Below the pieces are notes generated by a model that saw nothing but the letters and a program-made list of their open reading frames with translations, was not told the origin of the DNA and did no database searches. Of a stretch of 64,000 nt of DNA, positions 23,050-35,094 are shown piece by piece. This DNA comes from Cryptomeria japonica (lineage: Eukaryota > Streptophyta > Pinopsida > Cupressales > Cupressaceae). The position numbers and the translations under genes were made by a program. The stretch spans positions 144,793,247 to 144,857,246 of the forward strand of contig NC_081412.1 in assembly GCF_030272615.1 (NCBI RefSeq), in the 5' to 3' direction. Within the stretch, counting starts at the first letter, position 1, and the number at the start of each line of letters is the position of its first letter.

Positions 23050-24100
23050 CAAAGAGGGGCAAATGTAGACACCTAAAAATGTCTCATTGATCTTACACTA
23101 ATTATTCATGTATTTAATTAAGTAATTTGATTAAATTAAATATTTATTCTAATCATCACATCAAACATTTCTAATTATCGAATTTCTATCATCATTTAAT
23201 AAATTAACCCTATCTCAATTATTAATTAATTATCAATTATTTAATTAATTGTGACCTTTTCCTTAGTTAAATAATCTTTATTATTTAATTAATTCAATCT
23301 CCTAAGTTTAAATAATTTCATTTGAATTAATTAATTAAATTCCTCCAATTCCGCAAATTATAATTTCATTTCATTTCACCCAAATTCAAGTTTCACCTAA
23401 TTTCATCTAATTTCACATTTCCAAATTCACATTTCACCAAATCTGACTTTTAATTAGTTTCATGTGCATTTCAGCATTCAAATGACCAAATTCAATTTCA
23501 AAATCCTAAAACACATGCTAAATTCAAAACTAATTGATCAAATCAGTTGTCTAATCAGTTAACTCATCAATCATCCTTTGTAACTCTCAATCACCCTTTT
23601 CTGACTAATCCATCTAATCAGCCATCTACCTAGTCAATTCAGTCTAGTGATCAATCAATTGAGTTTACTAGCCAGTCTATTTAGTTCACTCTCCAATCTA
23701 TTGAGTTAACAAATCAATCAACTCTATTAACTGATCAATCAATTTCAGTTATTTATCAATCAACACTTGAGTTCTATTTCTCACCCCTTTGTGTTGAAAA
23801 TCTATAAATTAAACATCATTTTCTCAATTCAAGCTAGAATCATAGAATCATAGTCTTCAAAATTGTTGTTCATCTTATGCAGGAAATCAGTGCAATACCT
23901 GAGAGCCACCTACATCAATAACAATGGAGAAGAGCAATGGAAGCCTTGCTATGTCAAATGAGGGAGCTTTTAATTAGTTTCATTTCATAATTCAATTGAT
24001 TTTGCATTATTCCATTGTAATTTAGGAGAAATATTGATTTGATTAGAGTTGTGATTTGCTCTTTGATATCTGATTATGCAATTTACACTTATTTTATGCC
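23050..24100 (+). repeat. Polypurine tract and LTR of the second Tat-like element (right end approximate)
   Basis: CAAAGAGGGGCAAA (23050-23063) is followed by TGTAGACACCTAAAAAT, the same start as the A LTR. An AT-rich U3, a TATAAAT at 23803 and a U5-like stretch with CAGGAAATCAG and GAGAGCCACCTACATC follow. The LTR differs too much from 16997-18200 to be its partner. It could be a 3' LTR or the only remaining LTR. Confidence 0.6.
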
Positions 24101-25053
24101 TGAAAACATCATCCATTAACATAATATACACATACTCATCATGGACATATAACATAAACCATAAACTATTTGCACAAGCGAAATAATCACAACATACATC
24201 ACTACCATCTCCTTAGGGTATCTCAATGTCATTACTTATGACATCACCACAAGCAAATATTATCATGATATCTACTACTATCTAATGCAACCTAGCACCA
24301 TAATCATCTATTCCTTTCATGCATATACGTATGATCATTTACTAATCCAACACATAACATTTCCATCACCATTTATTTGTTTCCATGCAACATAAGCAAG
24401 ATCATCTACTAACTTCCTATCATGAAATGCAGTCCATTACAATTTAACTAATTTGTTCCATTAGGTTCATTTTAGAGCACCAATACCAAATATTCCTTAT
24501 TCCTTTTTACATTCAAATTGCCACATGATCATTACTTTTTCTATCATGATTTACTTAATAGAAATATGATCTAATCACATTTTTGAATCCTTCTTAACAT
24601 CATACCATACACATAATACCAAATGCGCTACCCTAATTCCAATAACATTATTTTCCATTTCAAATTCAATTACAAGATACACTAAGATACATCCATATTT
24701 ATCCTCATACTAGAGTCATAACCTCATCCCCCATCAACTAATGCAATCTAGTTCATTCCTTAAGAATCAACCATTCATCCTACCAACTACCCACTCACAT
24801 TAGCATTCTACAGATACCCTTTTACCAAGAATAACATCCTTTCCATTAAGAACATTCTTTTAATGCCATCATAAATATTACATATGTATTGAATATCCAT
24901 TTATAACAAAATAATTACAATGACTGCAATCATCACAATCTATTGCAATACATAATGATCTCAATCTACTACAAATCCTATTGCTTACATCCACAATCTA
25001 CGAGATGCATTACAATACATCTTAATGTTTTCTTTCACAATTCATAATCTGGT

Positions 25054-25096
25054 TACACACACACACACAACACACGCACGCGTGCACACACACACA
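25054..25096. repeat. (AC)n microsatellite with CACGCACGCGTGCACAC core
   Basis: An interrupted dinucleotide run, symmetrical around ACGCGT. Confidence 0.85.
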
Positions 25097-26269
25097 TCAA
25101 ATACATCTATCTGCTACAATATTCATCCATAAGCCACCATGATAGAAGAATCCACATCCATGCATGAAGAATCCAATGGTAACATCCCAATGGAAAAAGG
25201 CATCAAATCACCCGACCATGTGGAACTAAAGGAACTACCCCCTATGTTAGGAGGTGCCACAAGGTCCCAACAAACACTCTAGACCTAGGCTGACACCTAA
25301 CAATCAAAGAGAACTCAACAACTAAAGAGACACAACATCACATAAACATAAGCCATTCATAAATCTAAAGACAAGTAGAAACTCCTAGAGGCATACTAAC
25401 AATCAAGGCATAAATGAAAATCATAAACAAGGATAAATGTAGGAGTAGAGTGTCATCGCATGTTACAAGCATCCTTTCAAGGAACCTCTTGATAAGTGAC
25501 ACACATACAAAACCACCTCAACCTATGAGAGATCAAGGGAGTTCAGTTTGCCATCACAATGGCCTTCCCAAGCTTATCCTAAAACATCCACCCTAGGACT
25601 AGGTCTTGGGGCTCACATCCATTAATTATATTGATTAGGTGAATCCTAGTTACCCAGCCCATCTAATTAATTATTAATGTTATCACTTGTTTACCATAAG
25701 AAAACTTTCAATGTGCCCTTGTGGTCTAGACTCTAAGCATCCTTACAAGGAACCTCCTAGTAGCCTATCTCTCATGACCCTGGTCATCACATGAAAGGCC
25801 ACTCCCCCTAACATGTTCCAGAACAACAATAACACCAAGGAGGCTCAATACAATATCCAAAAGGATCCATAAAACATATAAGTGCAATAAAATGCCAACA
25901 TGGCCAAAACAAGAGCCTCATATCATAATAATGAACAAATGGCCATAAACATAAAATAACCAAATCTTCCACATACATGAATCAATCCTCTGCAATGAGG
26001 TTCATCAACTCGCTGGAGCAAAACAATAACATAGACTCAACAACAAGGCATATCAACAAGCTGGAGTAATCAAAATAACCTCCACAACAAGGCCTATCAC
26101 TTGTCGGAGCACAAAACACAAATAAATAACCAAAACTAAATATCAGTGGTGCTGGAAAATTTCAATAACATCCATAAACAACCTCTGGTACAATAATAGA
26201 ATAAAAAAAATCAATCAAAAAGATCAAAACTGGCGAAATCATCTAAAACAGACAGTTCTGTCCATATGC

Positions 26270-26405
26270 ATAATAGATTAGCGTATTTGCCAAATAAAAT
26301 CACGCATTTATAATGAATTAGCGCATTTGTTAAAAAATTTAGCGCATGTGTTAAGAAGAATCGTGCAAATGTAAAAAAATTTAACGCATTTGTGTTTTCG
26401 TGCAT
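26270..26405. repeat. Short repeats with CGCATTTGTT
   Basis: About seven copies of TTAGCGCATTTGTTAAAAA or variants. This is the reverse complement of the AACAAATGCG phrase in the 22300-22535 array. Confidence 0.6.
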
Positions 26406-28485
26406 TTGTTAAAAACTCATAAAAATGGAAAATAAACTTACGAAAACAAAATAAAATCAAAGGGGCTATCCTATCATCTGAAAATACACTTAATAAAAAT
26501 GCCCAAAACTAAGGAAACAACTAAAATAATCAAAATGATCAAACATAAACATATAGAAGAGAAATCACAAAACATAGCCCTTTTGACTCCTGACAAAGCC
26601 ATTCACAGATAAATTCACAAAGAGTACTATGAGCCCCGATAATATTCCAAACAAGATCACAACACAAAATAGATACTAATAACCATAGTTCCAAGTTGAA
26701 ATAAACATAATATACACTCAAACAAGGCCTTTGAGACAAAGCTCTCCCAACAAAGCCTAATCAAAGAAAGTCACTGGAAACAAGTAAGCACTCCCAAAAT
26801 ATCCAATGCCATAAGGAATATGCCAAACAAAACCAAAATCCAGATTCAAGGAAGAAGACAACATATAGAAATCCAAGCACAAAATCATTCTCAAACAAAT
26901 AGTCCATAGAGCTGTCCACTCACAATAGTAAACAATTATCACAGGAATAATAAATTTTCCCCAACTATAATAAAACTATATGATATAATTTATCATGACT
27001 TAATTAAACTCAAAACTATATTAAACCTTATAAAATATATTTTTCCCAAGCCCCCAAAAAACAATCTCATCTGCAGACATGGAGCAAACAAATTCCAAAT
27101 TAAAATTCAAAGGTAAGATCCTCCAACCTGGAAAATAGAGTGATGGAATTGAAATCAGAAGAAGCGCAACCAATCCAAGAAAAAACCCCAAGCTCAATCT
27201 TAATACCAAAAATATCAAAATAGTCAAGAAATTCTCTAGATCATAACCCGACAAAATGCATAGTCTGCCATTTAAATAGAAATTATCCAAAAAACCTAGC
27301 CTTAATGTCGGCCAATCAAAATAATACAACATAATATTAAACTTACCTACCCACTTTATAATATAATTTATTTCCCCAAAGCATATTAACCAATAACAAA
27401 TAATGGTAGGTAGGAAATATTATAAATCTATTTACCAAGTAACAAGAGAATATTTAACAAAATATTATAAAGTATTATTCGCCACATGAATAAATAATAA
27501 TCATGCCCAATTAAATAACCAAGGGTCATTAATTAAAATAAAGCCAAATAAATAAATAAATATAAAATAACCAAAGACTTATAAATAAATAAATAGAAGC
27601 CATCAATAAAATATAAATCAACATTAAAATATAAAAGTACCAATAAACAATAAATATCAAATAAACCAATAAATACCAATTAAATAATAAATCGATCAAA
27701 TAATAATTAATCAAATTAAACTATAAGAATAATCCACCAATTAATTTAATCATCAATAAACTATATAAATCAAACATTAATTAATTAAATAAATAACCAC
27801 AATTCACTAGCTAACGTCGTGAATCATGCCAAGACAAATGACTACCAAGGTAGACAACTTAAGCCTAGAGTATATGAAGGGAACTCAAGCCATCTCCGAC
27901 AACTTGCCATTGGGATTAAAGACACAACCCGTGGAGCTAGGTGGAGTTGATGTCCGGTACCTGCAAATCCTGCATCCACCAATCCATGATACAACATATA
28001 CAATAATATATCATAGATAACAAGCAAGTGATAGAGAATCACAATACCATATCATGCTCACAATGAGTGATATGAAATTTTCCTCATCACGAATACAGTA
28101 ACAGAATAACCAAACACATCATAACACCAACTCATCACATATAATAAGGAAGTAGGGTTAGCATAATCATAATGCCATCAAATTCATAATCCATATAATC
28201 CATATAGCATAGCAAGTGCATATAGAGACCATCAAATATAAATCCATCATATATCATGATAATCAATAACAAGTATCATCATCCATACATAAGTCATCAA
28301 ATATCATATGTCCACATGAATATCTAGCATCATAATAAGCATCTGCAATATAAATGGAATCATCACATAGTATGATACCATCAATTATGATCATAAAGTA
28401 AACTAGGCTACACCAATAGGGTCTATTAATGTACAAAGAGAAGGATGAGTTAGGATGGGGCACTATAGTTAGACTTGGTGCACAC

Positions 28486-29726
28486 ATATTTATGCGGTCC
28501 TAGTAGAACAAAGAGTATACAAGGTGAGAGGTATTTCATGCTCTTAATTGATTATCATCTAGAATGACATGGGTTGCTTTTTTAAAGGAGAAATAAGAAG
28601 AATTAGACAAATTCAAGATATTCAAGGCAAGAGTTGAGAATGAAGTTGATATAAGAATCAAGTGTTTGAGGTCTGTCGGAGGAGGATAAATTATTTCTGA
28701 TGAGTTTATCAATTTCTATGAGAAACATGGAATTAGAAGACAATTATCTGCCCTTAGGACTCCACAACAGAATGGTGTAGTGAAAAGAATGAATAGAAAT
28801 ATACAAGAGACAACCATAATGATGACCAAAGGAGTAGAACTACCAGAGGTTTGCTGAAGAGAATCTATACACACAATAGTATACATCCTTAATAGAATTT
28901 TATTCTTGAAAACATATGGGAAGACATCATATTAACTATGGAATGGAAGGATTTCAACAGTAAAGTATTTCAAGGTATTTGGAAGAAAATGTTATATCTA
29001 GAGAGATGAAGATAATCTTGGAAAATTTGACAACAAAGAAGATCAAGGTATATTCTTAGGATACTCTAGAAGGAGCAAGTCATACTGATGTTACAAGAAA
29101 AGACTAAATAAAATTGTTGAAAGTGCAAATGTGAAGGTTGATGAAGACATTTCTAAAGACTTTGATAAATTAGCAGGATATGAATCAGATGATTCCTTTG
29201 ATAGAATAAGGGAAGAAGAAAATAAAGAAGAAGGAAAGGAAAATGGAACTCAGGATGCTCCAGAATCTACATCAAAAACCTTGAGGTATGTATAGAGAAA
29301 TCACTCTGAGGATTGGATTATTGGAGATAAGAATTGAGGAATTATCACAAGAAGTAAGGCGGCTCAAGAACAAGTTTTGTTATGTTTACTTTCTGAGACT
29401 GAATCGAAGTTAGTAGAAAAACTTACAATGATCAAAATTGGATGAAGGAAATGAGAGAAGAACAAGACCAGATTGGAAAAAAATAGACATGGGAACTTGT
29501 ACTCAAACCGGTAGATAAAAATGTAACTGGAATAAAGTGGGTATTCCAGAACAGGTTGGATGGAGATGGAAAGGTTGTAAGAAACAAAGAAAGGTTGGGT
29601 TGCAAGGGTTACACTCAGGTTGAAGGCATTAACTTTGAGGAAACATATTCTCTAGTTGCTTGGATGGAAGCTATTAGGATGTTCTTGGCCTTTCTTGCTT
29701 TTAAGGATTTCAAATTTTATCAAATG
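28486..29726 (+). pseudogene. pol: Ty1/copia remnant: integrase core to start of RT
   Basis: LCGPSRTKS at the start, then SALRTPQQNGVVKRMNRN (about 28750-28800, the integrase Glu region, normally PQQNGVAER), KVFGRKCYI, GIFLGYSRRSKSY and LNKIVESANVKVDE follow the copia integrase order. Fragments of RT follow (WVFQ and NRLDGDGKVVRNKE, with frame changes). The remnant stops exactly where the inverted LTR pair begins, just after the codons for YQM of the usual YQMDVK motif. It is far more decayed than C1 and is a different copia element. Confidence 0.8.
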
Positions 29727-30615
29727 TGAAGTAATCACCGATGATGAGGGACCTCAAGGAGATCAGTCTAGACCGATTAGTAAGAGTAAGAACAATAGAA
29801 ACACACATATATGATAGAGGCAATGCAAATTAGATAGTTTTATTACATGACATTTGATTACATCCAACTAGTAACAACCGGGTTACAACATACCGACACA
29901 CGGGCCTGGTAGAATAAGTCACAACCAGGACCTTGAATCAAAAGATCTATCTTCTAGGCATAGTCTATCTATGTGATACTCTAATTCATTCTAATTGATT
30001 ACATTCTAAAGAATGATTACAAAAATATATATATCGATCCAAAGGATCCAGTCAGCCCAAAAGGGATCAAAACCTAAAGAACAAGACCTAACGTGCAAAA
30101 TGAACAAGGCCAGACTCCGCCAAGAGATTCCTTTGGTGTGTTGAGCATTGATCTTGATGTTTCTTGGCATGTGACAGACCTTCTACATTTCTTCCTTTGG
30201 ATTTTCTAGAGGAATCTCTTGGCGGATGTTGAACTTGTTCATTTTTCATGTTAGGTCTTGTTCTTCGGGTTTTGATCCCTTTTGGGCCAACTGGATCCTT
30301 TGGATCGATATATATATTTTTGTAATAATGATTTAGAATGTAATCAATTAGAATCAATCAGAGTATCAGATAGATAGACTACACCTAGAAGATAGATCTT
30401 TTGATTCAAGGTCTCTGTTGTGACCTATTCTACCAGGCCTGTGTGCTGGTATGTTGTATCCCAGTTGTTACCAGTTGGATGTAATCAAATTTCATGCAAT
30501 AAAAGAATCTATTTTGCATTGCCTCCATCATATATGTATGTTTTCATTGTGTTTACTCTTGCTGACCGGTCTAGACTGATCTCCTTGAGGTCCCTCCTCA
30601 CTAGTGACTACTTCA
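29727..30615. repeat. Inverted pair of LTR fragments, 406-bp arms, 77-bp spacer
   Basis: 29727-30132 is the reverse complement of 30210-30615 with scattered mismatches. Paired landmarks include TGAAGTAATCACC with GTGACTACTTCA, and the TTTGGATCGATATATATA phrase in both arms. The right arm ends CA two bases before a primer site (30618), so it is the 3' part of a + strand 5' LTR. The left arm is a second LTR copy in reverse. Neither arm includes a TG start, so both were cut at the same internal point. Confidence 0.88.
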
Positions 30616-30617
30616 AG

Positions 30618-30629
30618 TGGTATCAGAGC
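30618..30629 (+). promoter_or_regulatory. Primer binding site (initiator-Met tRNA)
   Basis: TGGTATCAGAGC lies 2 bp after the right LTR arm, which fixes the + orientation of the following gag. Confidence 0.9.
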
Positions 30630-30675
30630 AAAGTTTCTTTCTGGAGGTTGCATGTCTTGAATTTTGTTGTAGAGT

Positions 30676-31418
30676 GATGGATTGCAGATCCAACCTACAA
30701 TTGCAGAGGACTAGCATGAATCTATGGTGCGAAGAGGAACTAGGAATGGTGGAGCACGTGGGAATTCAGACCCTACTATGATGGAGATGTTGCGAGGAAT
30801 AGTAGCCTGGATAGAAACCTTGGAGATAGTCTAGAGAAGAGGCCAACATATTTAAGATGTGAGTGAAGATGATGGAGAAGAAGCCCAGTAGAACAAGTAA
30901 ACCTACCAGTAGTTGATCCAGATGAAGAAAGGTTTTTAAGGGCTTTGAGTAGGGTGAACACTAAACCTAATTTTACCCCACTAGAATATGATGGGAAGTT
31001 AGATTTGGATGAATTGATGGATGATATCGGAGATGGATAAGTATTTTGATTTTAAAAACACTGCAAAAGAGAGGAAGGTGAAAAATGCCTGTACCCAGTT
31101 GAAAGGTCATGCATCTCTTTGGTGGGAGCATTTACAAGCTGATAGACAAAGAAGAGGTAAAGAAAATATTAAGACATGGGATCAAATGATTTCTAAGTTA
31201 AAATCAAATTTTGTCTCAGTGAATTATCAAGTGGATTTGTTCCAAAAATTGCAGAACTTGAGACATAAGGAATCTAGTGTGAAGGAGTACATCGAAGAAT
31301 TTTACAAATTGAACATCAAATCCAGACATGTTGATGATGAAGTTGAATAGATTGCAAGATATTTGAATGGATTGCAGATGTCTATATAATATGAACTCAG
31401 TATGATCAAATTAGAGAG
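30676..31418 (+). pseudogene. gag: Ty3/Gypsy gag fragment, cut by E1
   Basis: The best frame (about 31021-31350) reads DKYFDFKNTAKERKVK, ACTQLKGHASLWWEHLQ, TWDQMISKLKSNFV, KLQNLRHKESSVKEYIEEFY and ARYLNGLQMSI. These are the standard retrotrans_gag landmarks of a chromovirus-like Gypsy element (W-W in the middle, TEEF-like near the end). The N-terminal part from about 30676 is present but frameshifted. The gag ends abruptly at 31418, where the E1 LTR begins. Confidence 0.85.
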
Positions 31419-32564
31419 TGTAATTTCCTAAAAATGGTCATCTAAACCATGGGGCCCTAATCTCAACAACATCAGCAAGGTCCTAACCAAAAATAATTAA
31501 ATCAACTTTGAGCACATTATTAATTCTTTAATCATCAAATATCATATGGCAAATCAATTACTCAATATTAAATAAATATTAATTTAATTAATTGAATCAT
31601 TCCAAGAAAATCATTTTGATCGATCATCCTATTTAATTTATTAATTAATTAATAAATTTTCCATTTAATCATGCAAAAAAGGAATTAATTTATTACAAAA
31701 GAGGAATTAATTACAAAGATAGAGTTGAATTGAAAATAAAAGAATTGAGAGAGAAATCAAACTTGAGATATTATTTCTTTTTCTAAATTTAGAACTTGAA
31801 ATTAGAAAAACAACTAAATTGAATTATTAATCATTCTCTAAAATTAAACTCCAAGCTTTTGAGAAAAAGAAGTTTAGTTGCATTAAAAAGACTCTTTTCT
31901 TGAATAAATCAAAGAATTATCTATTTTTTATCATAGATGCATGGAATTAATTAATTCTTATTTCTAATGCAACTTGAACTTCCTATCTAAATGCATTTCA
32001 ATTAAACTATAATTGGAATCTATCTCAAGGTTACTTGAACCTGATTTCTCAATTATTTTCAATTAATCCTAAATTGAGCTTTTTCATTATCTCTCTTACG
32101 AATTCTCTATAAATTCAACCTTCAGCTCTCATTCAAAACACCCCCAGAGATTTTTGAGAACACCCTTGGAGATTATTATTATGCTGATTTTTGCTCCAGA
32201 GTCATTGAATATATATTGTGCTTGCTTTTTGAGATTATTGCATCTTAGTCTAGCTTATTCCATATTTAGTTTATTTCATTATTGCTTGAATCGTTATTGC
32301 TTGAATTATTCATCCATCTTGCATCCATATAGTTTAATATAATGCTCATATAGATTAAATCCTTCGTCTTGGTGTAGTCTAGTCACTGGTATTGCTTATA
32401 AAAATCTGAGAGCAATCTTATACTTGCATCTTTTAGAAGGTAATTAGTTGCTTTGTTATGGTTTATTATTCATTGATTATTGATTTACTAACCATACATG
32501 TAATGACTTAATTGAAGTTTTTTGCCTATAGCTATCTGACTCTTTTCACTTTTTCACACACACA
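31419..32564 (+). repeat. E1 LTR
   Basis: It starts TGTAATTTCCTAAAAATGG and ends CACACACA just before a primer-like site. It is a diverged copy of the E2 LTR (34012-35072): both share GGTCATCTRAACCATG, AATCTCAACAA, CTTTAATCATCAAATATCA, TAAATCCTTCGTCTTG and ATCTGAGAGCAATCTTATAC. A TATAAAT lies at 32108. Confidence 0.82.
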
Positions 32565-32568
32565 TTTC

Positions 32569-32586
32569 TGGCACCCATCGTGGGGC
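32569..32586 (+). promoter_or_regulatory. E1 primer binding site, non-Met type
   Basis: TGGCACCCATCGTGGGGC four bases after the LTR end resembles the TGGCGCC-type primer sites of Tat and Athila elements. E2 has TGGCACCCACTGTGGGGC in the same place. I could not assign the tRNA with confidence. Confidence 0.7.
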
Positions 32587-34011
32587 AGAAGACTACCTTT
32601 TTTCGGCCTCCAAGACTGACTTTTTATTTTTGTTATTTTTTCAGATTTTTGACTTTTCAAATTTTTGTCTGTATAGTCTCTACGTAATATTGTACGACAT
32701 TTATCATAGGCCAAAATGACAAATTGTAGGTGTTGTATGAATAGGAATCCTATATCGTACGATCTGGTAAATACTGTCATACAATTCTGTATTTTTCCTG
32801 TTAAAAAGAGAAAAAAGGAAAATTTTATGACTCTGGTTTTCTGTTCAAATTGATTATACTGACGACTGACCCTAGTTGTTTATCTGTCTATCTTAGAATT
32901 TTTCACAGTCTAATAAGTTTTTGTAGAACACTTGTCGAAGAATATGCTTGTCGCACAAAGACAATATGACTACTGATTCATTGTCTTTGCAGGTTGCCTG
33001 AGAAGAATCGACCAAACATCGTGTATTCTTTAAATTTATTTTTAGGCACCTAAATTGCTATCTGGTTAAAGAACAAATCTATATTTCACATTTTAAGTAA
33101 ATTCTGAAAGGTAGGAGAGTATGCTCTTGTCTATATAGACAATTAGAAATCCAGACCCTTGAGGCATTTTCTTTAAGTTTGAGATTTGTACATCTTTAGC
33201 AGACCTGCCCTCCCAAGGAGCTTAAAAACTCTTAAATTCATTATGACCGGTGTGAGGGGGATGACCTAAGTGGGAACAACTAAATGCCAAGTACTCCAAC
33301 CCACTATAAAATAAACGTGATTTGATGAAAATAGAGTCAACTGCAGTGCTTGGGAATAGCTCTCCTCAGTACCTTCGAGTATATTAAACCTTGGTTTTCA
33401 AGGTTGGGAGACCTCTTAATTGAGTTTATACCTTGACGCACCGAACGAACCCCTTACTAGATCCAATTAAAATTAGAAGCTACCTGGTTCACCTCTGAAA
33501 GGGGGGATGATCTTTGTGCAAGAGAGATGGTAACTCTCCCAAGATACTTGTCATTTTGTGCCCCTGTTAGCATTTGGAGTCGAATAATATGACATTGAGA
33601 ATCCATTGTGTGAGACTCAATGGTCATATTCTAATTAGCTATTGGTTGTGTACTTGAGTCTACAAGCAAAGGTTTTCTTCTCTCACCAAATTATGTAGGG
33701 TTTGCATGCTGTGAGTGGAGTTACTATTCATATTATGTGTTTTCTGTGTTTTCATCCCTCAAACTAAAACTGAAATACCAAAAACTGGAGAAAACAAGAA
33801 ACAACTCAGTGATCAAAAACTTTGTCCATGTCAAAACTAGTCTATCCTAAGTTAAAATTCTGTCCAAAACCAGTCTATCCTAGTAAAAAATCAGTCCATC
33901 TTAAAATTGGTTATACTCGATTGTCATACTCAGCTATTGAAAACTCAGAATTTAGTCTTTGTCCTATGAACAATCATACAAATCTGATCATTTATCATCC
34001 CACTTTATATC
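32587..34011 (+). other. E1 leader, cut by the E2 LTR
   Basis: Non-coding. It contains scattered CGTACGA-type motifs (about 32690-32765) and the conserved leader block from GTTGCCTGAGAAGAATCGACC (about 32993) to TTAGCTATTGG (about 33645). It ends where E2 starts. It also gives the undisturbed version (TGGTCATATT at 33621-33630) of the site hit by B2 and C1 in E2. Confidence 0.7.
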
Positions 34012-35072
34012 TGTAATACCCTAAAAATGGTCATCTGAACCATGAGCCCCTAATCTCAACAATGTCACCAAGGTCCTAACCAAAGGCAATTAAATAGATC
34101 TTGAGCACACAATTAATTCTTTAATCATCAAATATCACATGGCAAATTAATAACTCAATATTAATTAAATATTTATTTAATTAGTTAAATCATTCCAAGT
34201 AAATCATTTTAAAACAATTACCTTATTTATTTTATTAAATATCCTAGCATATTTAATTAAATAAATCAATTTGCCATTAAATCATCAAAAAGAGGAATTA
34301 ATTTAATTAAATAAATCAATTGAGCACAAATCTTCAAAAATGGAAATAAATCAAAAAAAGGAATTAATTTACCAAGAAAGAATTAAAAATTTGAGAAAAG
34401 AAATCAATTGGAAACAATCTTGAAAAAACAAATTAAAAATTGATAAATAATCTCAAAGAAAGCAATTAAAACAATTAAATATTCAAATTGAATGAAATAG
34501 AGAATAAATCAGTTTTTTCTGATTTAATCTCAATTTTAGTTCAATTTCCTTTAAAGTTGAGAAAAGCATCCAATCACATCAATTCACCTGGATTGTCCTT
34601 CCTCTTGGAAAATCTTGACCGCTCATCATCATTTGATCTCAGTCATTGGTTTCTTTCTAAATTTTCTTTAAATTTAGGCTCTCATCTCTCATTCAAAAAT
34701 CCTTGAGGCTAGAGAATATATTGTTATTATATTGTTTTTTCTCTAGACTCATTGATATATTGCATGTTAATTATTTCATATTGATTAAATCATTTAGCTT
34801 AATATTGCTTAAATCTTGTTTGATCAATATTACATCCATCTAGCATTCATCATGCTCATATAGATTAAATCCTTCGTCTTGATGTTGTCTAGTCACTGGT
34901 ATTGCTAAATAATCTGAGAGCAATCTTATACTCGCATCTTTTAGAAGGCAATGGGTCGATTTGTTATGGTTCATTATTCATTGATTATATCTGATTAACC
35001 ATGCATGTAATGACTTGATTGAAGTGTTGTATCTTGCAGATACAGATTCTTAGTCCACTTTTCACACAAACA
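34012..35072 (+). repeat. E2 LTR
   Basis: It starts TGTAATACCCTAAAAATGG and ends TCACACAAACA. It is homologous along its length to the E1 LTR but with many substitutions and indels. It is inserted in, or recombined with, the E1 leader. Confidence 0.82.
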
Positions 35073-35076
35073 TTTC

Positions 35077-35094
35077 TGGCACCCACTGTGGGGC
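35077..35094 (+). promoter_or_regulatory. E2 primer binding site, non-Met type
   Basis: TGGCACCCACTGTGGGGC begins four bases after the LTR end, as in E1. Confidence 0.7.

Larger units (their letters stand above)
24101..28485. other. AT-rich spacer without recognisable gene
   Basis: No frame in this stretch has a domain I recognise. It includes an (AC)n tract (25054-25096), short degenerate repeats such as GCATCCTTTCAAGGAACCTC and GCATCCTTACAAGGAACCTC at about 25470 and 25740, a CGCATTTGTT array (26270-26405), and an A/T-only style stretch rich in AAATAAAT (about 27480-27800). It may be decayed LTR and leader sequence of older elements. Confidence 0.5.

Noticed and set aside
16997-24100. LTR pair of a single element (16997 and 23064)
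   Set aside because: Only the first 16 bases and short U5 phrases agree. The rest differs far more than between any true LTR pair here, so they belong to two related elements.
25054-25096. Z-DNA or regulatory element at the (AC)n run
   Set aside because: It is an ordinary short microsatellite without a neighbouring gene.
26539-27332. Hydrophobic - strand open frames (60-103 residues)
   Set aside because: AT-rich sequence gives Leu/Phe/Tyr-rich frames by chance. There is no conserved order, motif or homologous neighbour.
29733-30615. An intact small foldback DNA transposon
   Set aside because: The right arm leads directly to a primer site and gag, so the arms are LTR pieces, and no flanking duplication was found.
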